Shown: positions 1 to 11,800 of the stretch, one piece after another | Numbering within the stretch: the first letter of the stretch is position 1 | Layout of the letters: the number at the start of each line of letters is the position of its first letter | NCBI GenBank assembly: GCA_037903355.1 | Contig: JBAJFE010000038.1 | Coordinates: 930,001-994,000 of the forward strand | DNA length: 64,000 bases | Direction of reading: 5' to 3' | From: Trichuris trichiura | Lineage: Eukaryota > Nematoda > Enoplea > Trichinellida > Trichuridae | Made by a program: the position numbers and the translations under genes | Notes under the pieces: model-generated | Databases searched by the model: none | Seen by the model: only the letters and a program-made list of their open reading frames with translations | Told to the model about the DNA's origin: nothing

Positions 1-2475
1 TGGTATTATTCCAACTTTAGCCGATAAATAGCATTAGTATGTGATGTTAAATTTAAGCTCAATATCCACTTCATGATGTGGCGAGAAAGGCAACCTCAAA
101 TTTCATACTTGAAGTCAGATTAAATCCATTCAGTTTAGTGCATAAATTACTGATTTGTTTCGATTTGAGCCAGCGCGCCATTGCATGTGCAGCGCTGCTG
201 CTACGAAATTATCAGAAGCAGTCGTGGTCCATCAGCGCATAAATGAAATAGCCTAAGCAAGCTTTACTGGCATACCCGAGATTATAAAAAAGGGCAACGA
301 ACGCGGATTAATACCCTGAAGAGCCTAGTTTATAGCATATGCCACCTCAGAGTCTAATCAAATAAAGAGATGCGTGTGCATCGCTTATTTTTCTAGGTTT
401 TTCAATTTCAGATATGAGCCATAAGACCCCAAGTCGGAAGACTGAAGATCGAAAGGCTGAAACTCAAAATGCAAAAATCATGTTACTGAATGGTCAAAAT
501 ATCGAGTCTAAATGCCAAGTGGTCATAATACTGGAAGCTAGAATAACAATTTGCGGAAATGCTGAGTAGTCAAAATACCAAAGGTGGAAATTTCGAATGG
601 CCAAAATTCCGAATGCAGTCTACCCACGTTATCCACGGTCTTCTTATTCGTGAGTTCCCTATAGCGCGGGTTCTCTGCATAAAGAACGGCGGCATCTTTT
701 ATAGGATACTAGCCCGGGTTACAACTTAGCTTTGCTACTGCGCCATCACACAGAAACGCGGTTTTGTGTATCATGTCTAGCAGTAATGCGCCGAAATTCC
801 GTAAAAGACTACACCACTATTTATCCTGTACGAATCCCGCTATATGAAACTTGCCAATAAGAAGAACGCGGATAACAAGAGTAGACTGTTCAGAATTTCG
901 GCCACTCGAAATTTCGATCTTCACTATTTTGGCATTCAGTATTTCCATCATTCAATCTTTCAACTTTCTGTTTCTTGACTTTCGATTTCATGACCGCCAG
1001 CGGTGAGTTTTATTTCCCTACGTGGGGGAACAGAAGAATACGAAAAAATAAGGGAGTAAAAGTTGTACACTTGTCCGCTTCCGTCCTAAGCGAAAAACGG
1101 TTAAATAAAGGTTAACCGTATTTTAACTTCGGAGAGCGTGCTGCACGTTAATAGCATGCTATGTTTAGGGTGCTTAACAGGCTGTTGAGATTACACACTA
1201 GGGCAAAAAAGGGCATTACGGAAAAGCATGGACTCCACTAGCTCACGATAAGATCATAGATTCTGCTTAAAACACGGAAACTATGCTAAACGTTAGAACC
1301 TCTGTCGGAATGTTGTTCAGTACTAAAATGAGCAGCAAAAGGAAAATATAAATCTTCAAAGTACTGGTGATTTATTGATTCATTTTTCCTTAAACCTCAT
1401 TGAATTCGGGGGAACGTTCAGGTTTTCCGTCTTACAGGATTTTATTCGAAAAGTCTCCGTCTCAGACAAAGCTGAACATGTTTTCCTTTGAAAAATGGCT
1501 ATTGAAGAATGCTTATAAGGTTTATCCTCTTTGGAACAGGTTTTTTAACCTCAGTTCAGTGGTTTAACAAACCCAAGACCACGTCATAGAAACTTATACC
1601 TGCGTGTAGTATTTGTCCAAAATTTAACCCATGACTGCTTGACGACGAATCACTGTTTACAAGTACATTGAAGATAATGCTGTCATGATTTCATTTTAGC
1701 GACGATTCGAATGTGGAGCGTTTTGCAGGAAACTATTCAATAATTCATTACGTCTGAGCGACACTAGAACAACTGTCAAAGCAACGTAATTTGATTTTGC
1801 CCGTACTCGATCCAATGTTTAGTTGGAGTTTGCCAACAAGATCAGCCTACTTATGGATCACTGATGGTCGAATTCACATCTACTGACCACTTAATCACCA
1901 ACTAAATTTCATATTTTCGTTGTAGCAATTTGTCCCATAAATCGGACTTACCATTAGTATGTTACTTAAGTAATACGTCGCCGTAAGAATTTTAGTGATC
2001 GAAAACATTGCGGACGAAGCTACCTATTGATATACGTAACTTATGAAAATACAACGCTTCTAAAGTTAGAAAATTCCTATTGACACTTTTAAACAACAAC
2101 CTTACGAAAATTATTCAAAACTGTTTATGGAAGTTCGCGGTTGTAGAAGTATAGGTTTAGGTTGTGTAATCAGAACGATCCTACGAGTGGACAGTCGCAC
2201 GCACAAGTAGAACTGGACTAGCGAAATGACCTACTGTCTTGAAGAAAACGAGCACCCGTCATCATGACTTGCATACTTCCTACGCTAAAACAATGCCAAA
2301 CACAAGCCGCTCTGATTTCACGACACATTCAAAGGACCAGCTGGTGAAATACCTATGACTAACGAGCCAACAGTGACCGATTTGACCGATACTTAAATTT
2401 TCGCCTTATGACCCAAATGTTTCCAAGCCCCTTTTCCGTTCTTGCTGCGGTCGAAGACTGCCTCTGCTGCCAACA
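1..2475. other. Gene-free left flank
   Basis: No open frame of useful length and no splice-linked exon set was recognised before the ZP-domain gene. The only structure seen is the imperfect inverted repeat listed at 410-1010. The remainder is AT-rich sequence without features I can support; the last few hundred bases presumably hold the ZP gene promoter. Confidence 0.5.
410..1010. repeat. Imperfect inverted repeat built of short A-rich units
   Basis: The reverse complement of about 812-913 matches 588-690 base by base with scattered changes; both arms contain AAATTTCGARTGGCC followed by a TCTTCTTATT block and an ATAGCG block. Outside the arms both flanks (410-588 and 914-1010) are made of degenerate short units of the form GAATGGYCAAAATNCC or their complement. 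Arms and flanks together look like a non-autonomous foldback or MITE-type element. No terminal target duplication was identified. Confidence 0.6.
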
Positions 2476-3666
2476 ATGTATCTATCCTACGCACTACTAC
2501 TTTTAGGATCATTTTATTTAATTACATTAGCAAAGGCCGGCGAAGTGGACAATCACCTTGTAGGCACTCCGCTGGTAGACTGCCAGGATACTTCAATCAG
2601 CATCACTTTTACGACGGCTAAGCCATTCACAGGAAGAGTGTACGTGAAAGGACTGCAAGAGGATGACCGGTGCTCCCGCAGCTATGCTGGTAACAGTGAT
2701 CAGCGGAAGTTTACAATTATGGTCAACCAAGGCGACTGCAGCATGCAGAGACAGCGCGTAAGCGGTGGAAGTCTTGAAGGCATTATGTTCTCTATGGTCA
2801 TAGTGGTAAGCTTTCACGGAACATTCGAGACAATGAATGATAAAGCATATCGTTCCGTATGCTTCTTCCGTAACATCAAGCGCGTAACAAACTTCTTGGA
2901 TGTAAGCATGCTGCCTACAGCTGAATTGATGGACACCGGAAAGATGCCGGAGTGTCAGTACACAATTCACAAAGAGTCCTCTAGTGGTCCACTAGTACGT
3001 TACGCAGAAATTGGTGACCACCTGTTTCATGTATGGGAATGTGAAGACGATGGACAAGGTATGCTCGTACATTCATGTTGGGTCAGCGATGGACGCGGTA
3101 GTCGCTTCGAACTACTGGACATCGACGGGTGCGCCATAGATCCAGTTATTCAACCGGATGTCCGATACGAAGCATCGCTAACGAAAGCATGGGTTGAGAC
3201 TTGGGCTTATAAGTACTCAGATACATCAGTCTTAGACTACCAGTGCGTAGTTGAATTGTGCAAGAAAGCCCAAGGAGAATGTGAAGGTGTAACACCTCCG
3301 AATTGCGTACGCACGAAACGATCTCCAGCTCAAATATCTTCCAATCAGATGATACTGAGAGCCAACGACCGCATTCGTCGCAGCGTACACCACAATCCAG
3401 ATCATCAAATTGATGTTGCAACAGATATGCGCGTATTGGAAACATTAGACGAACAAATTGGACTTGGAAATTTGCCAGCAGAACTGATGAAGAAATTAAA
3501 CAAACCGATAACTCAATGCCCTGCACAAGAAAGGTTTGAAAGTTATTGTCTTAGCCTGCCAGCAGCTGGTTTCTTGTTGGCTCTCCTTGCTGGGTTATTC
3601 ATCACGACTATTGCATCAACTGCACTTATGGCCATCCGTAGATATGAGAAAAATGTGATAGGATAA
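2476..3666 (+). CDS. ZP-domain cuticlin-like transmembrane protein
   Basis: Unspliced frame of 396 residues. Residues 1-21 are a signal peptide (hydrophobic LLLLGSFYLITLAKA). The ZP domain runs from about Cys36 (VDCQDTSISITF) to about residue 277, with the usual scattered cysteines. A furin-type site RTKR lies at 279-282, and a single membrane span at about 364-387 is followed by a short basic tail (AIRRYEKN). Signal peptide, ZP, dibasic cleavage site and C-terminal anchor is the architecture of nematode cuticlins and related ZP proteins, which are cut from the membrane and polymerise in cuticle or apical matrix. The start is the first ATG before the signal peptide. AATAAA follows the stop by 18 bp. 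Which cuticlin paralogue this is cannot be told by eye. It is tail-to-tail with MTERF3. Confidence 0.88.
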   Translation: MYLSYALLLLGSFYLITLAKAGEVDNHLVGTPLVDCQDTSISITFTTAKPFTGRVYVKGLQEDDRCSRSYAGNSDQRKFTIMVNQGDCSMQRQRVSGGSLEGIMFSMVIVVSFHGTFETMNDKAYRSVCFFRNIKRVTNFLDVSMLPTAELMDTGKMPECQYTIHKESSSGPLVRYAEIGDHLFHVWECEDDGQGMLVHSCWVSDGRGSRFELLDIDGCAIDPVIQPDVRYEASLTKAWVETWAYKYSDTSVLDYQCVVELCKKAQGECEGVTPPNCVRTKRSPAQISSNQMILRANDRIRRSVHHNPDHQIDVATDMRVLETLDEQIGLGNLPAELMKKLNKPITQCPAQERFESYCLSLPAAGFLLALLAGLFITTIASTALMAIRRYEKNVIG

Positions 3667-3684
3667 ACTTAAGAAAGTGTTCGC

Positions 3685-3690
3685 AATAAA
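3685..3690 (+). terminator. Poly(A) signal of the ZP-domain gene
   Basis: AATAAA 18 bp after the ZP-domain stop codon. Confidence 0.6.
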
Positions 3691-3832
3691 GCCGCAAGCG
3701 AAAGCTCATCTGGGACTTTTGCACTCTTTCATTCACCGGTAACGTGGCTTTTCTTTACGCGTGTACATCCGCGTTTGACAGCTGTTGATTTTTGTAAACC
3801 TTATCGCCACTTCTTGAAAATTGAAAACGTTC

Positions 3833-3838
3833 TTTATT
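3833..3838 (-). terminator. Poly(A) signal of MTERF3
   Basis: TTTATT on the plus strand, reading AATAAA on the minus strand, 26 bp beyond the MTERF3 stop. Confidence 0.55.
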
Positions 3839-3864
3839 AATACCGTAGCTCTGTAACCACTTGT

Positions 3865-5103
3865 CTACTGGCGCTTTAGGAATTCTTCGTACGCTCGAAG
3901 TGAACACTTGGCTACATTGGAGCAAAACGTTTCATCACTACCATTGAGCATTGCTTCGATGGAAACGAAATTTGGCTTTGTTCGATCAAACTGATCACGC
4001 TTAAAAAGTTTCAGCCATTTATGTCTAGCTTCAATCTTCTGCTTTTTCTCGCGAAGACATCGCGGCCAAGACAGGATTGTTTCGTGAGAGAAACCAATCA
4101 CATTGTGCAAATAGTTGAAACTGTTTGACAATATAGACTTGTCTAAAAAACGCACTCGTCGAACTAATAAAAAGCAAAAGAGCGAAATTCGCTCACAAGT
4201 GGTCCACAATTTGGGATCTTTGACTAGCAGTTGCTTTGCCTGATCAGCAGAAAAGCCCAATTCTTCTTTGAACATAAACTGCAGGGTCTGCCGCGAAAAC
4301 AAAATTAAGAAAAACAATAACGTTACAGCAAACATAACCTGCGTGTATCCAGTTCCGAAAGTAATCAGCTTCGGATTTTCTGTGACTATTTGACGGACCT
4401 CATCTCCGCTGAGTTTGAACTGTTTCTGGTACCATCCAAGGCGGGCGTCGATGCTTTGAACTTCGAAATTTAGCCAATATCTCGCCTTCATAATAATTCT
4501 TGTTATCGATGCGTCGGGAAAATTTTTAGATTTTAAATATTCAATGCGAGACCGCAGACTGTCCATGGATTGTTGAAAGAACCATGGATTTTTCGTCAAG
4601 TAGCTGCCGATATAATCAACAGGAACTCCAAGAGAAAATAAAAATTGCAACCGCGGCTTCACGTCTTTTTCCCAATTCAGCTTGACGAGAAAATCGGCTA
4701 CGTTACCTCTCGTTTCGAGTGTAGCCAGGTCAACGCCAAAATCAACCAAATTTCTCAATACCTCGCTGTCGTTCACGTAAGGGGCCAAAGTGTACGATTT
4801 CAGAAAAAGCTTTGATTTATACTTGCTTATTCTTCCTGTCTCTCTGGAAACCGTTAACTTTCCTTCAACGGAAGTATCCGATACAGAAGGCAACGGATCA
4901 GCTACATCGGTAGGTGTGACCTCTTGAAGGCCACTCTCCAACGATGTCAAAACTGCTTGGGGCATAAACAAACGCTCTTCAAGTTCACGCAAACTGTGAT
5001 TTCGTTTGCATATGATTGCATTCAAGTGACGACACGAAAGAAATGAGACTAAACTACTTGTAGTAAAATAGGCACCTGACGGTAGTCGAAGAAGAAATTT
5101 CAT
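3865..5103 (-). CDS. MTERF3: Mitochondrial transcription termination factor 3 (MTERF3)
   Basis: The frame is open for 412 codons but contains two stop-free introns: 4288-4338 (51 nt) and 4143-4196 (54 nt). Spliced, exons are 4339-5103, 4197-4287 and 3865-4142, giving 377 aa. The N-terminus is basic and hydrophobic, fitting a mitochondrial presequence. From about residue 120 there are tandem mTERF helical repeats (KNPWFFQQS, ENPKLITFG, KDPKLWTT). The C-terminal part aligns with human MTERF3 without gaps once the second intron is removed (FNYLHNVIGFSHETI; FDRTKPNFVSIEAML; FCSNVAKCSLRAYEEFLK). MTERF3 binds near the mtDNA promoter, restrains mitochondrial transcription and aids ribosome assembly. 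It is divergent from Ku80 across an 0.8-kb gap. Assignment to MTERF3 rather than another mTERF rests on that C-terminal match. Confidence 0.88.
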   Translation of the reverse strand: MKFLLRLPSGAYFTTSSLVSFLSCRHLNAIICKRNHSLRELEERLFMPQAVLTSLESGLQEVTPTDVADPLPSVSDTSVEGKLTVSRETGRISKYKSKLFLKSYTLAPYVNDSEVLRNLVDFGVDLATLETRGNVADFLVKLNWEKDVKPRLQFLFSLGVPVDYIGSYLTKNPWFFQQSMDSLRSRIEYLKSKNFPDASITRIIMKARYWLNFEVQSIDARLGWYQKQFKLSGDEVRQIVTENPKLITFGTGYTQVMFAVTLLFFLILFSRQTLQFMFKEELGFSADQAKQLLVKDPKLWTTCERISLFCFLLVRRVRFLDKSILSNSFNYLHNVIGFSHETILSWPRCLREKKQKIEARHKWLKLFKRDQFDRTKPNFVSIEAMLNGSDETFCSNVAKCSLRAYEEFLKRQ

Positions 5104-5899
5104 TCCTAACTTTCACTTCCAATGATCTGCCAGAGAAGTAGTAAGGGTAATTTGCCGTCACCGTCTAAAGAAAAAGCATGTAAGTGCTTAGGAAAGCAGA
5201 GAAAGCTGACGCTTTTGACAATATGACAGAACACAAATTTAAAAGTTAGCGTTAAAAGCCTATGTAGAACACAAGACGTTTTGAAATGATAAACAAACAC
5301 TGCTGTTACATTAAAGCACAGCCTCCTCTTTAGACGGTAAGAATGAACTTGACGATAAAAGAGGATGCTATGGTTGTGGAACGTTGAATCTTGTTAATTG
5401 GGTCTTTCGCTTCTGATTCCCTCATTTAATTAACCTTAATTTATACGGTTTTATTCTGTACGAAAACCACAGTCGAATTTCCAAAGCTGACTTCTATATG
5501 TACACCACCTCTACAAGTTGTACGTTAACTTGCTGTGTACAACTTGACCAGTTACAAGTCCAAGTATGCCTTAGGTATCGAACTCAAATAGTATTAATCA
5601 GATAGTGGGCGAGTAGTGAATGCGCAAAACTGGTCTTTCTGGTTTCTTGCGCGTTTGGGCATTAGAGTTCATGGTTGCTTCAGCCACTTCAACCGCGTAC
5701 GTGTCCAAAAAATTTTAATAGCGAATGGGCTTTCAACAGAGCGACTAAGCTTCTAATTCCTTAAAGGCGTTCTCATGACACTCATTTTTCTTGAAAAAGT
5801 TTGATTTGCAGGTTTTTCCAATACCGTACCGGACTGTTTGTAGGCGCAGCTAGTATAACTTGGGTTTCTGGTAGTTTTACCTGCTTGTCATCTTTTCTC
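5104..5899. promoter_or_regulatory. Divergent intergenic region between MTERF3 and Ku80
   Basis: About 0.8 kb separates two genes transcribed away from each other, so it must hold both promoters. No TATA box, spliced-leader site or repeated element that I could trust was seen. Short open frames here look random. Confidence 0.4.
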
Positions 5900-8886
5900 A
5901 TGTCTTGTAACAAGGTACCCAAAATATGCAAAGCAAAATGCAACACTGCTTTTTGTGGTATTTAGGAAGCCATAATAATATGCCTTGATGTTGGCCCTTC
6001 TATGCGTACAGAAGAGAAGGGTGCACCACCTTTCTTTGATGCAGCCATAGAATGTGTGAAGTGGATTCTGAAGCGCAGGGTAGCAGTAGGCTAGAATTTG
6101 TCCTATTTAAGTTATATATAAATAGATATTCGCCGAATCATCCGACGAAGTTGCGCTATTACTCTTTGGGTCGGATGCGTCAAATAACCCTTTCGTGGAA
6201 CTTGGAAAAGCCGAGTACCAAAATGTTTCTCTGGCAAGCGAGTTGAAAACCGTGGATTGGGATTTATTTGAAAGTGTATGCTCTCTTCCATCCACAAAGT
6301 GCGGACCAGACGTCGACTGTAAGCGCCGTACGCTACTTTTTGTTTTAATAGGTTATATGTTCTTTTATTAGTTTGTCGGGCTTTAACAGTAGCCGCTACA
6401 TACCTGGTGCAAGCAACGCAGGCAAAGCGTTTTGCGCAGCGATCTTTAGTGTTGTTATCCTGTTTTTCTGTTCACATCACGGTGTTGGACAGAGATTTAC
6501 TTGAAACTCTGATCGATGGTAAATTGGAACTTGCAGTAATGTGAGATAGCGGTGTTTCTTTCCTATTGCTTTAATAATTGTCGTTCTGTTTAGCGGTCCT
6601 GACCATTCAGACTCGGAAAGTCGTAATGTGCCAATAGTTCAAAGTTTAGTCGACTCAGTCTCGGGTATCTATTGTCCATTTAAGTGAGTTCACGCAATGA
6701 TGTTGTGCGTTACCACTTGTCTATTTTGGTTTGGTCATTCTGACCTTACAACCACCTATTATTAATATTAATATTATTATTGTTATTATTATTATTATTA
6801 TTTTGTTATTGTTATTATTATTATTATTAACTCATTAAAGGCAAGCAGCTTCCCTTCTTGGGTTGTACCAACGTCGCTCCATCAAGCCAGTAGCATGGAA
6901 ATGTAACCTCGAATTTGGTACGCAATTGCGAATCCCCGTGTGCTCCTACGTGAAAGTAGGTTTTCACTAAGTTTGGTAGCGAAGGTCTTGATCCGTAGAG
7001 CTGACTTCTAGTGCAGAAGCTATCATCTGAAGCAGGGATGGAAGTTTGCAAACGCACGGTGCCCTTACATGGACGTAACGATGGAGCGAACGTATCACAG
7101 CATCAACGTTGATGACGACGACAGTTCAGAGCAAAAGCCCGTCAATAAATGGCTTGGAGAAGAAATATCCGAACGTGATTTGGTGAAGGGTACGTTAATT
7201 TCTGCTGGTCCAACTGACAGGACATAGGCGGTTTAGCATTTAGGTATGGTGCCTCAATTGTTCCTTTAAGTAAGTTAGACGAGGCGGCAACGAAATACCA
7301 ATCGGAAAAGAAAGGGATACAAATTCTGGGTTTCATAAACCGAGCAAAGGTTACTTGTCCACGTGACATTGTTGACCTTATACAGGCTATTCAGGTTAAA
7401 GTTTGGCATTTTACTGGTAACGGTTCTCACATGCTCTTCGCGGATCCCTCGAATCGTTATGGTTGCCAGATTTTATCTGCGTTAATTCGAGCTTGCCATT
7501 CGACAGAAAAACTACCTTTGGTGCGCTACGTTTACAGTGCTTCTTCGATCCCTCGTTTGTGTGTTTTAATTCCCGTAATCAAGACAAATTACGAGGTAGG
7601 TGTGAAACCGATTACTAGTGACTTATAATTGCCATTTTTAAATTGATAGTGCTTCGCTCTTTTGAACGTCCCATATAGCGAAGACATCGTGAAAACAGCA
7701 CATCGATCTTTAACAAAGCAAAAATGCTTCCTGCCGAATGGTTTGCTAAAAGACTGCTGCTGATTCCGTCTGACTGTTCGAACTGTATATTTCAGCCGAG
7801 CAGCTAGGCGCGGTCGACTCGTTAATAACGGCTATGGACTTGACGCATTTTGGCAAAAATGCAGAGAATGAGCCTTTTAAATGGTCTGACGTAAACGACC
7901 CTCATTTCCAATACTTTTTCTCGGTATTGCAATTTCTTCGTAGTATATTTTGAAGCAACGAGTACTTTCGTAGTGCATGGAAAAACGAGCTATGCATCCT
8001 GAGGAGCCTTTGCTGCCAATGGACAATCGTTTCCTAATACCAGTTAGCCCATTGGACGAGATAATGAAATGTTCAGGACCTTGTTTAAATCTGTTGAAAG
8101 AACAGTTCCACGTCGAACACCTTGGCCGAAAGAAGTCAAAACGCGCCGCGGCAAAGGTCTTCAAGGCTGAGTAAATTTTAAAATCCTCGATTCCTCAACA
8201 ATGCTGGCGAATTCTGTAGAGAGAATGTAACGACGTTGCAACAGATTGCTCAGGAGCACAAAGGCGATGGTCCTGCCAAAGTAGGAACCGTAGACCCCGT
8301 GAATGACTTTCAGGAGATGATTAAACTTGGCAGAAATTTTGTAGAAGGTGAATCAAGCAGCTTAGCACTATTAGTATTTGTTTACGTTTTCATCCGAATA
8401 AGGTACACTGTTTTTAGCTTCTGAACAATTCGTCGAAGTCATCTTGCATTTAATGTTTGAAGCTCACGATATTTTTTTCCTTCGCAAAGCAGTCCACTGC
8501 GCTGCAATGCTGAGGAAAAGTTGCGTTCAGGTAAGGTTTCTGAGGGTACACGTTGCGCCGTTATGCGTCTTTTAAATTCAGGAAAGTGCACCCAATGTAT
8601 ACAACCGGTTTTTGGGGCGTATTAAACAAGAGGCACTTGAGAACAGTGAAAAAATCGTTTGGGTTTCAAGTCTTCTTGCTGGTAATCTTTTTCGTCGGAA
8701 CCTTCTGTTCGACGCTAACCATATTTAGATGACTTGGGGCCGATTTCGTCCGCTGAAAGCTCCTCCAGTAAGCTTTCTTGTCAAGAAGCAGCTGATTTTT
8801 TTAAAGAAGTGGATGCAACGAAGGCGCCGGTAAAATCAGAGCAGCTATCCGCAATTTCAACCAATTTGATCAATGAATTGGAATGA
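5900..8886 (+). CDS. XRCC5: Ku80 subunit of the Ku DNA end-binding heterodimer
   Basis: Sixteen exons: 5900-5914, 5966-6079, 6126-6318, 6372-6540, 6594-6683, 6841-6955, 7012-7189, 7228-7349, 7395-7595, 7650-7740, 7796-7923, 7974-8170, 8220-8347, 8418-8530, 8582-8681, 8729-8886. They total 2112 nt, 703 aa (human 732). The vWA-like domain opens with AIIICLDVGPSM. The core shows AFRYGASIVPLSKLDEAATK and VRYVYSASSIPR, then the AEQLGAVDSLI and MHPEEPLLP segments of the bridge/arm. A C-terminal helical domain follows (VGTVDPVNDFQEMI). Ku80 with Ku70 encircles broken DNA ends for non-homologous end joining and acts at telomeres. The acidic tail that recruits DNA-PKcs in vertebrates is absent: the protein ends NLINELE. 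Intron 7350-7394 is stop-free and in frame. The 15-nt first exon was chosen because MSCNK joins in phase to the conserved start of the vWA domain. Confidence 0.92.
6758..6829. repeat. (TTA)n microsatellite in a Ku80 intron
   Basis: An impure run of TTA/ATT triplets with occasional TTG units fills most of Ku80 intron 5 (6684-6840). This explains why that intron is 157 nt while its neighbours are about 50 nt. Confidence 0.9.
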
Positions 8887-11800
8887 ATCCTGAGGCCACG
8901 CCAGAAGAATAACGTCGCCGAGAAATAGAAAGATTTTACGAATTTGAAATTCAGTCTCGCCCACAGCTATCGCCACGCCGATTGGCTTCGACAAATGCAA
9001 TTGTGCCAGTTGGCACCATATGTCACCCTCTTTCTGCCTGATTTTGTTCCTGGAAACGTTCACAAATGGGGTATTGTGTTCGTTCAATGATTCAAATACA
9101 TTGATGTCGCACGAGCAGATCGTTCCCGTTGGGTCCTGTTCCTCCATGTGTTTCAAAGGTTTGCACTTAACGCTAATCAATCTGGCGATAACACGGGACC
9201 CGAAACAAAGGGTAAACAGGAGCTAGTACATTATGGTCTTTTATTCGCCGGAAATATTGCTGGCAAACCAGCTATTTCTTGATGAAAATGTTGTGGAAGC
9301 AAATAGGTCACTATAGTTTATTCGAAGCACTTTACTGCCATTGTCAAACTGCAAGACTATGCATTTATTTTGTGCGCGCTGAGATGTTCTTCGTTGCGAG
9401 TTATTTGCATCATCCTTTCGAGCCGTCGAGTCTAGTTAAATCTGGCCTAACGATGGAGTCTGCATTTTTGCTCCTTCATGATTTCCATTTCTTCCCAAAT
9501 TTTGACGGACATCTACCGAGAGCTTTATTTCACGTTAACCTTTGGCAGCTGTCAGCGTTGTCTTTCATCAAAAGCGGAATCGAGAACGCCTGGCATACGC
9601 AAGAAATGTTCTCTTTTGTCTCGCCTTTCTTCTTCTTCTTCTTCTCATCTTTGTCTTAACTATTCATCCACCCGCTGCGGTCCGACCGACCTATTGGAAG
9701 TCGAACAAAGCAATATGTAGACTAGTTTACTTTCTTTTTAGAAACAGGTATGCGCTTCTTAAAATCGTGATTAATGCGGACCGTCCGCTTGGACACTGCG
9801 CTGACGCGTGGTCATTCGATCGACTAGGAAGATTTGTTTATATAACACTGCGAGAAGTACTAACTCTATTCGTTCCCTTATGTGTATACTGCTTCAGTAA
9901 GCGTATAACAACAACTAGTTCAACGTGTTTGCTTGAAATACTTGTTCATGACGCAATTTCAGAACTCTAAGGTTGCAGGCGCTCTTATGAACTATCTGCT
10001 TGCCCTCATTAGCTGGAGGTGGGGGGATGTAGCGAAGGAATAGTAAGGTACTTTTTCAAAATGCACTTATTTGGCCTGCATATGATATTCACATTTGATT
10101 AACCGTAATTAAGACTAGGGAATACTCTTGTTTTTAGTTTTCCATTGAGCAAGTCTCAGTTCATCCTTATCAGCATTATTTGCTTCTGCTGTTTATTCAC
10201 TGTAATTACATCTGTACATATGGTCGCAAGCAGAAAAGAGTATCTCATTCGACGCTTTCTTTCGCTCTTTGTTTTTGCGCCCGTTCGAAGCGCTTCATTA
10301 ATATTTTGCTTTTTGAGTTGCTAAACAAAATTCAGAGGCTGAGGGAAAAAGGCTGGTGTTCTTCCATGCACTAAAAAAATTAAAGCCACGAAACAGAGGT
10401 TGTAGTTCGCTACGCATAAAACACCGTATGCTTGTTCGCTTTGGTAAACAAAGTCTGTCTCCCTCTTGCCGACCGGTCTAATGGCGGTAAATGTTTCAGA
10501 TGTGCGCAAGCTATCCGAACTTGCCTTACAGTTTGCACTGGTCGATTAGGAACAAATCTTCCATGCGTGAAACTCTCCTCCTCTTGTTGGCGGTAAGGTC
10601 ATCGCTTAATTGCAAACTGCACGGTTTATCGTGGCTGACTTCCTCCGTAAGCGTCCGTTGAAGGCCGCTCTGCCCGTGCAACTCTGCAGGGTATTATCGC
10701 GAACCGTTCATGCAGCTCAAAGGCGCTTGAAGAAGTTTTTATCGTCCCTTTTCTAATTTAATTATGCCAAACCAATTTCTACTGCGGTTTGCATTGATCC
10801 CACCAGTGACTTCTTGTTGTTGTCATCCGGCACCATAGTGTCCCAGTCGGCATTGATCGCCTACAATTCCGCTCTTAATGGACCGATTGCGACGTTTTGC
10901 CCTGAATGAGACAACAGTGTTCGAAACCTGTAGTAATTACGGGGCAGTCGCTATTGCGCTTCCCTACGTAGTGTTCCCTGCGGTGATCGATGAGTTTACC
11001 ACCCGCCGGTTTGTCGGTGGGATGTTTTCATTCGGCGGCAGTTGCAGGTGTCTGATGCCTGGTTCCTAGCGGCTTCTGAATACGCATAGCTTCTCTGCGC
11101 ATCTCTCCATGGCCTCCTACTCACCACGAATTGTACTTATTAACGTTTTATCCAATCGACCAGCTAGCTGCCCTTTGCATTCCTTCCAATGAACATTTTT
11201 CGTTGTGGCTGTTTGCCTTGACCAACTGACATCAAAGGTAACGAGTCGTTGAGAGGTCGCCTTTGTTAACTCTTAAGCGCGACGCGTTAGTTGGCTGTTT
11301 TTAATCCTACAGCTTAAATGAAGTTCCCATTGGCTGCTAACGTTCGACCATATTTAAGATAGATCTCTGAAGCTGCTTGAGGACTCTTATGCTAGTAGTC
11401 GTTCTCCAAAGCCGACGTTGTTTCCCACAGTTTGCCAGGGTAAAGCTAAGCAATTCATTATTTTTTCGAATCCAGTCGCGCCGGTCCAAGTGTATTATTT
11501 ATAGCATTCGCGTTATCTGAGGCTGGAGGCGTCAACCCTTTGTCCACTTTGCGTTTCGATGCCCGCGCTGTCATTAGTCTTGCTGGCTTAGTTGAAGCTT
11601 TCCCAAGGCCTGCTGCCCAAGATGTTTCATCTTTCTCGTGACAAACGACCATTCAACGCATGCTAACATCGATCTCGGCTATGTGGCACCAAGCCGGCAT
11701 GCCTAATTGAAAGAGACGAATTTTGGAAAATTCCGTCGGCCGCAGCGCTACCACTAATGAAACGACTCGTCAACAGGCTTAGCCTCCGCTGAGGTCTCTT

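Noticed and set aside
4164..4196. 33-nt intron in MTERF3 using the acceptor TTATTAG
   Set aside because: The 54-nt version ending TTTTTTAG at 4143 has a better acceptor and restores the exact spacing of the human protein.
7924..7973. Using the later Ku80 donor CTTC/GTAGTAT (7941) instead of TCG/GTATTG (7924)
   Set aside because: It leaves the wrong phase; the 7924 donor gives FFSCMEKRAMHPEEP, matching the human spacing.
9279..9970. Plus-strand frames with a strong hydrophobic segment (LAFLLLLLLIFVL)
   Set aside because: They start at non-ATG codons, the Leu run comes from a TTC/CTT-rich tract, and no partner exons were found.
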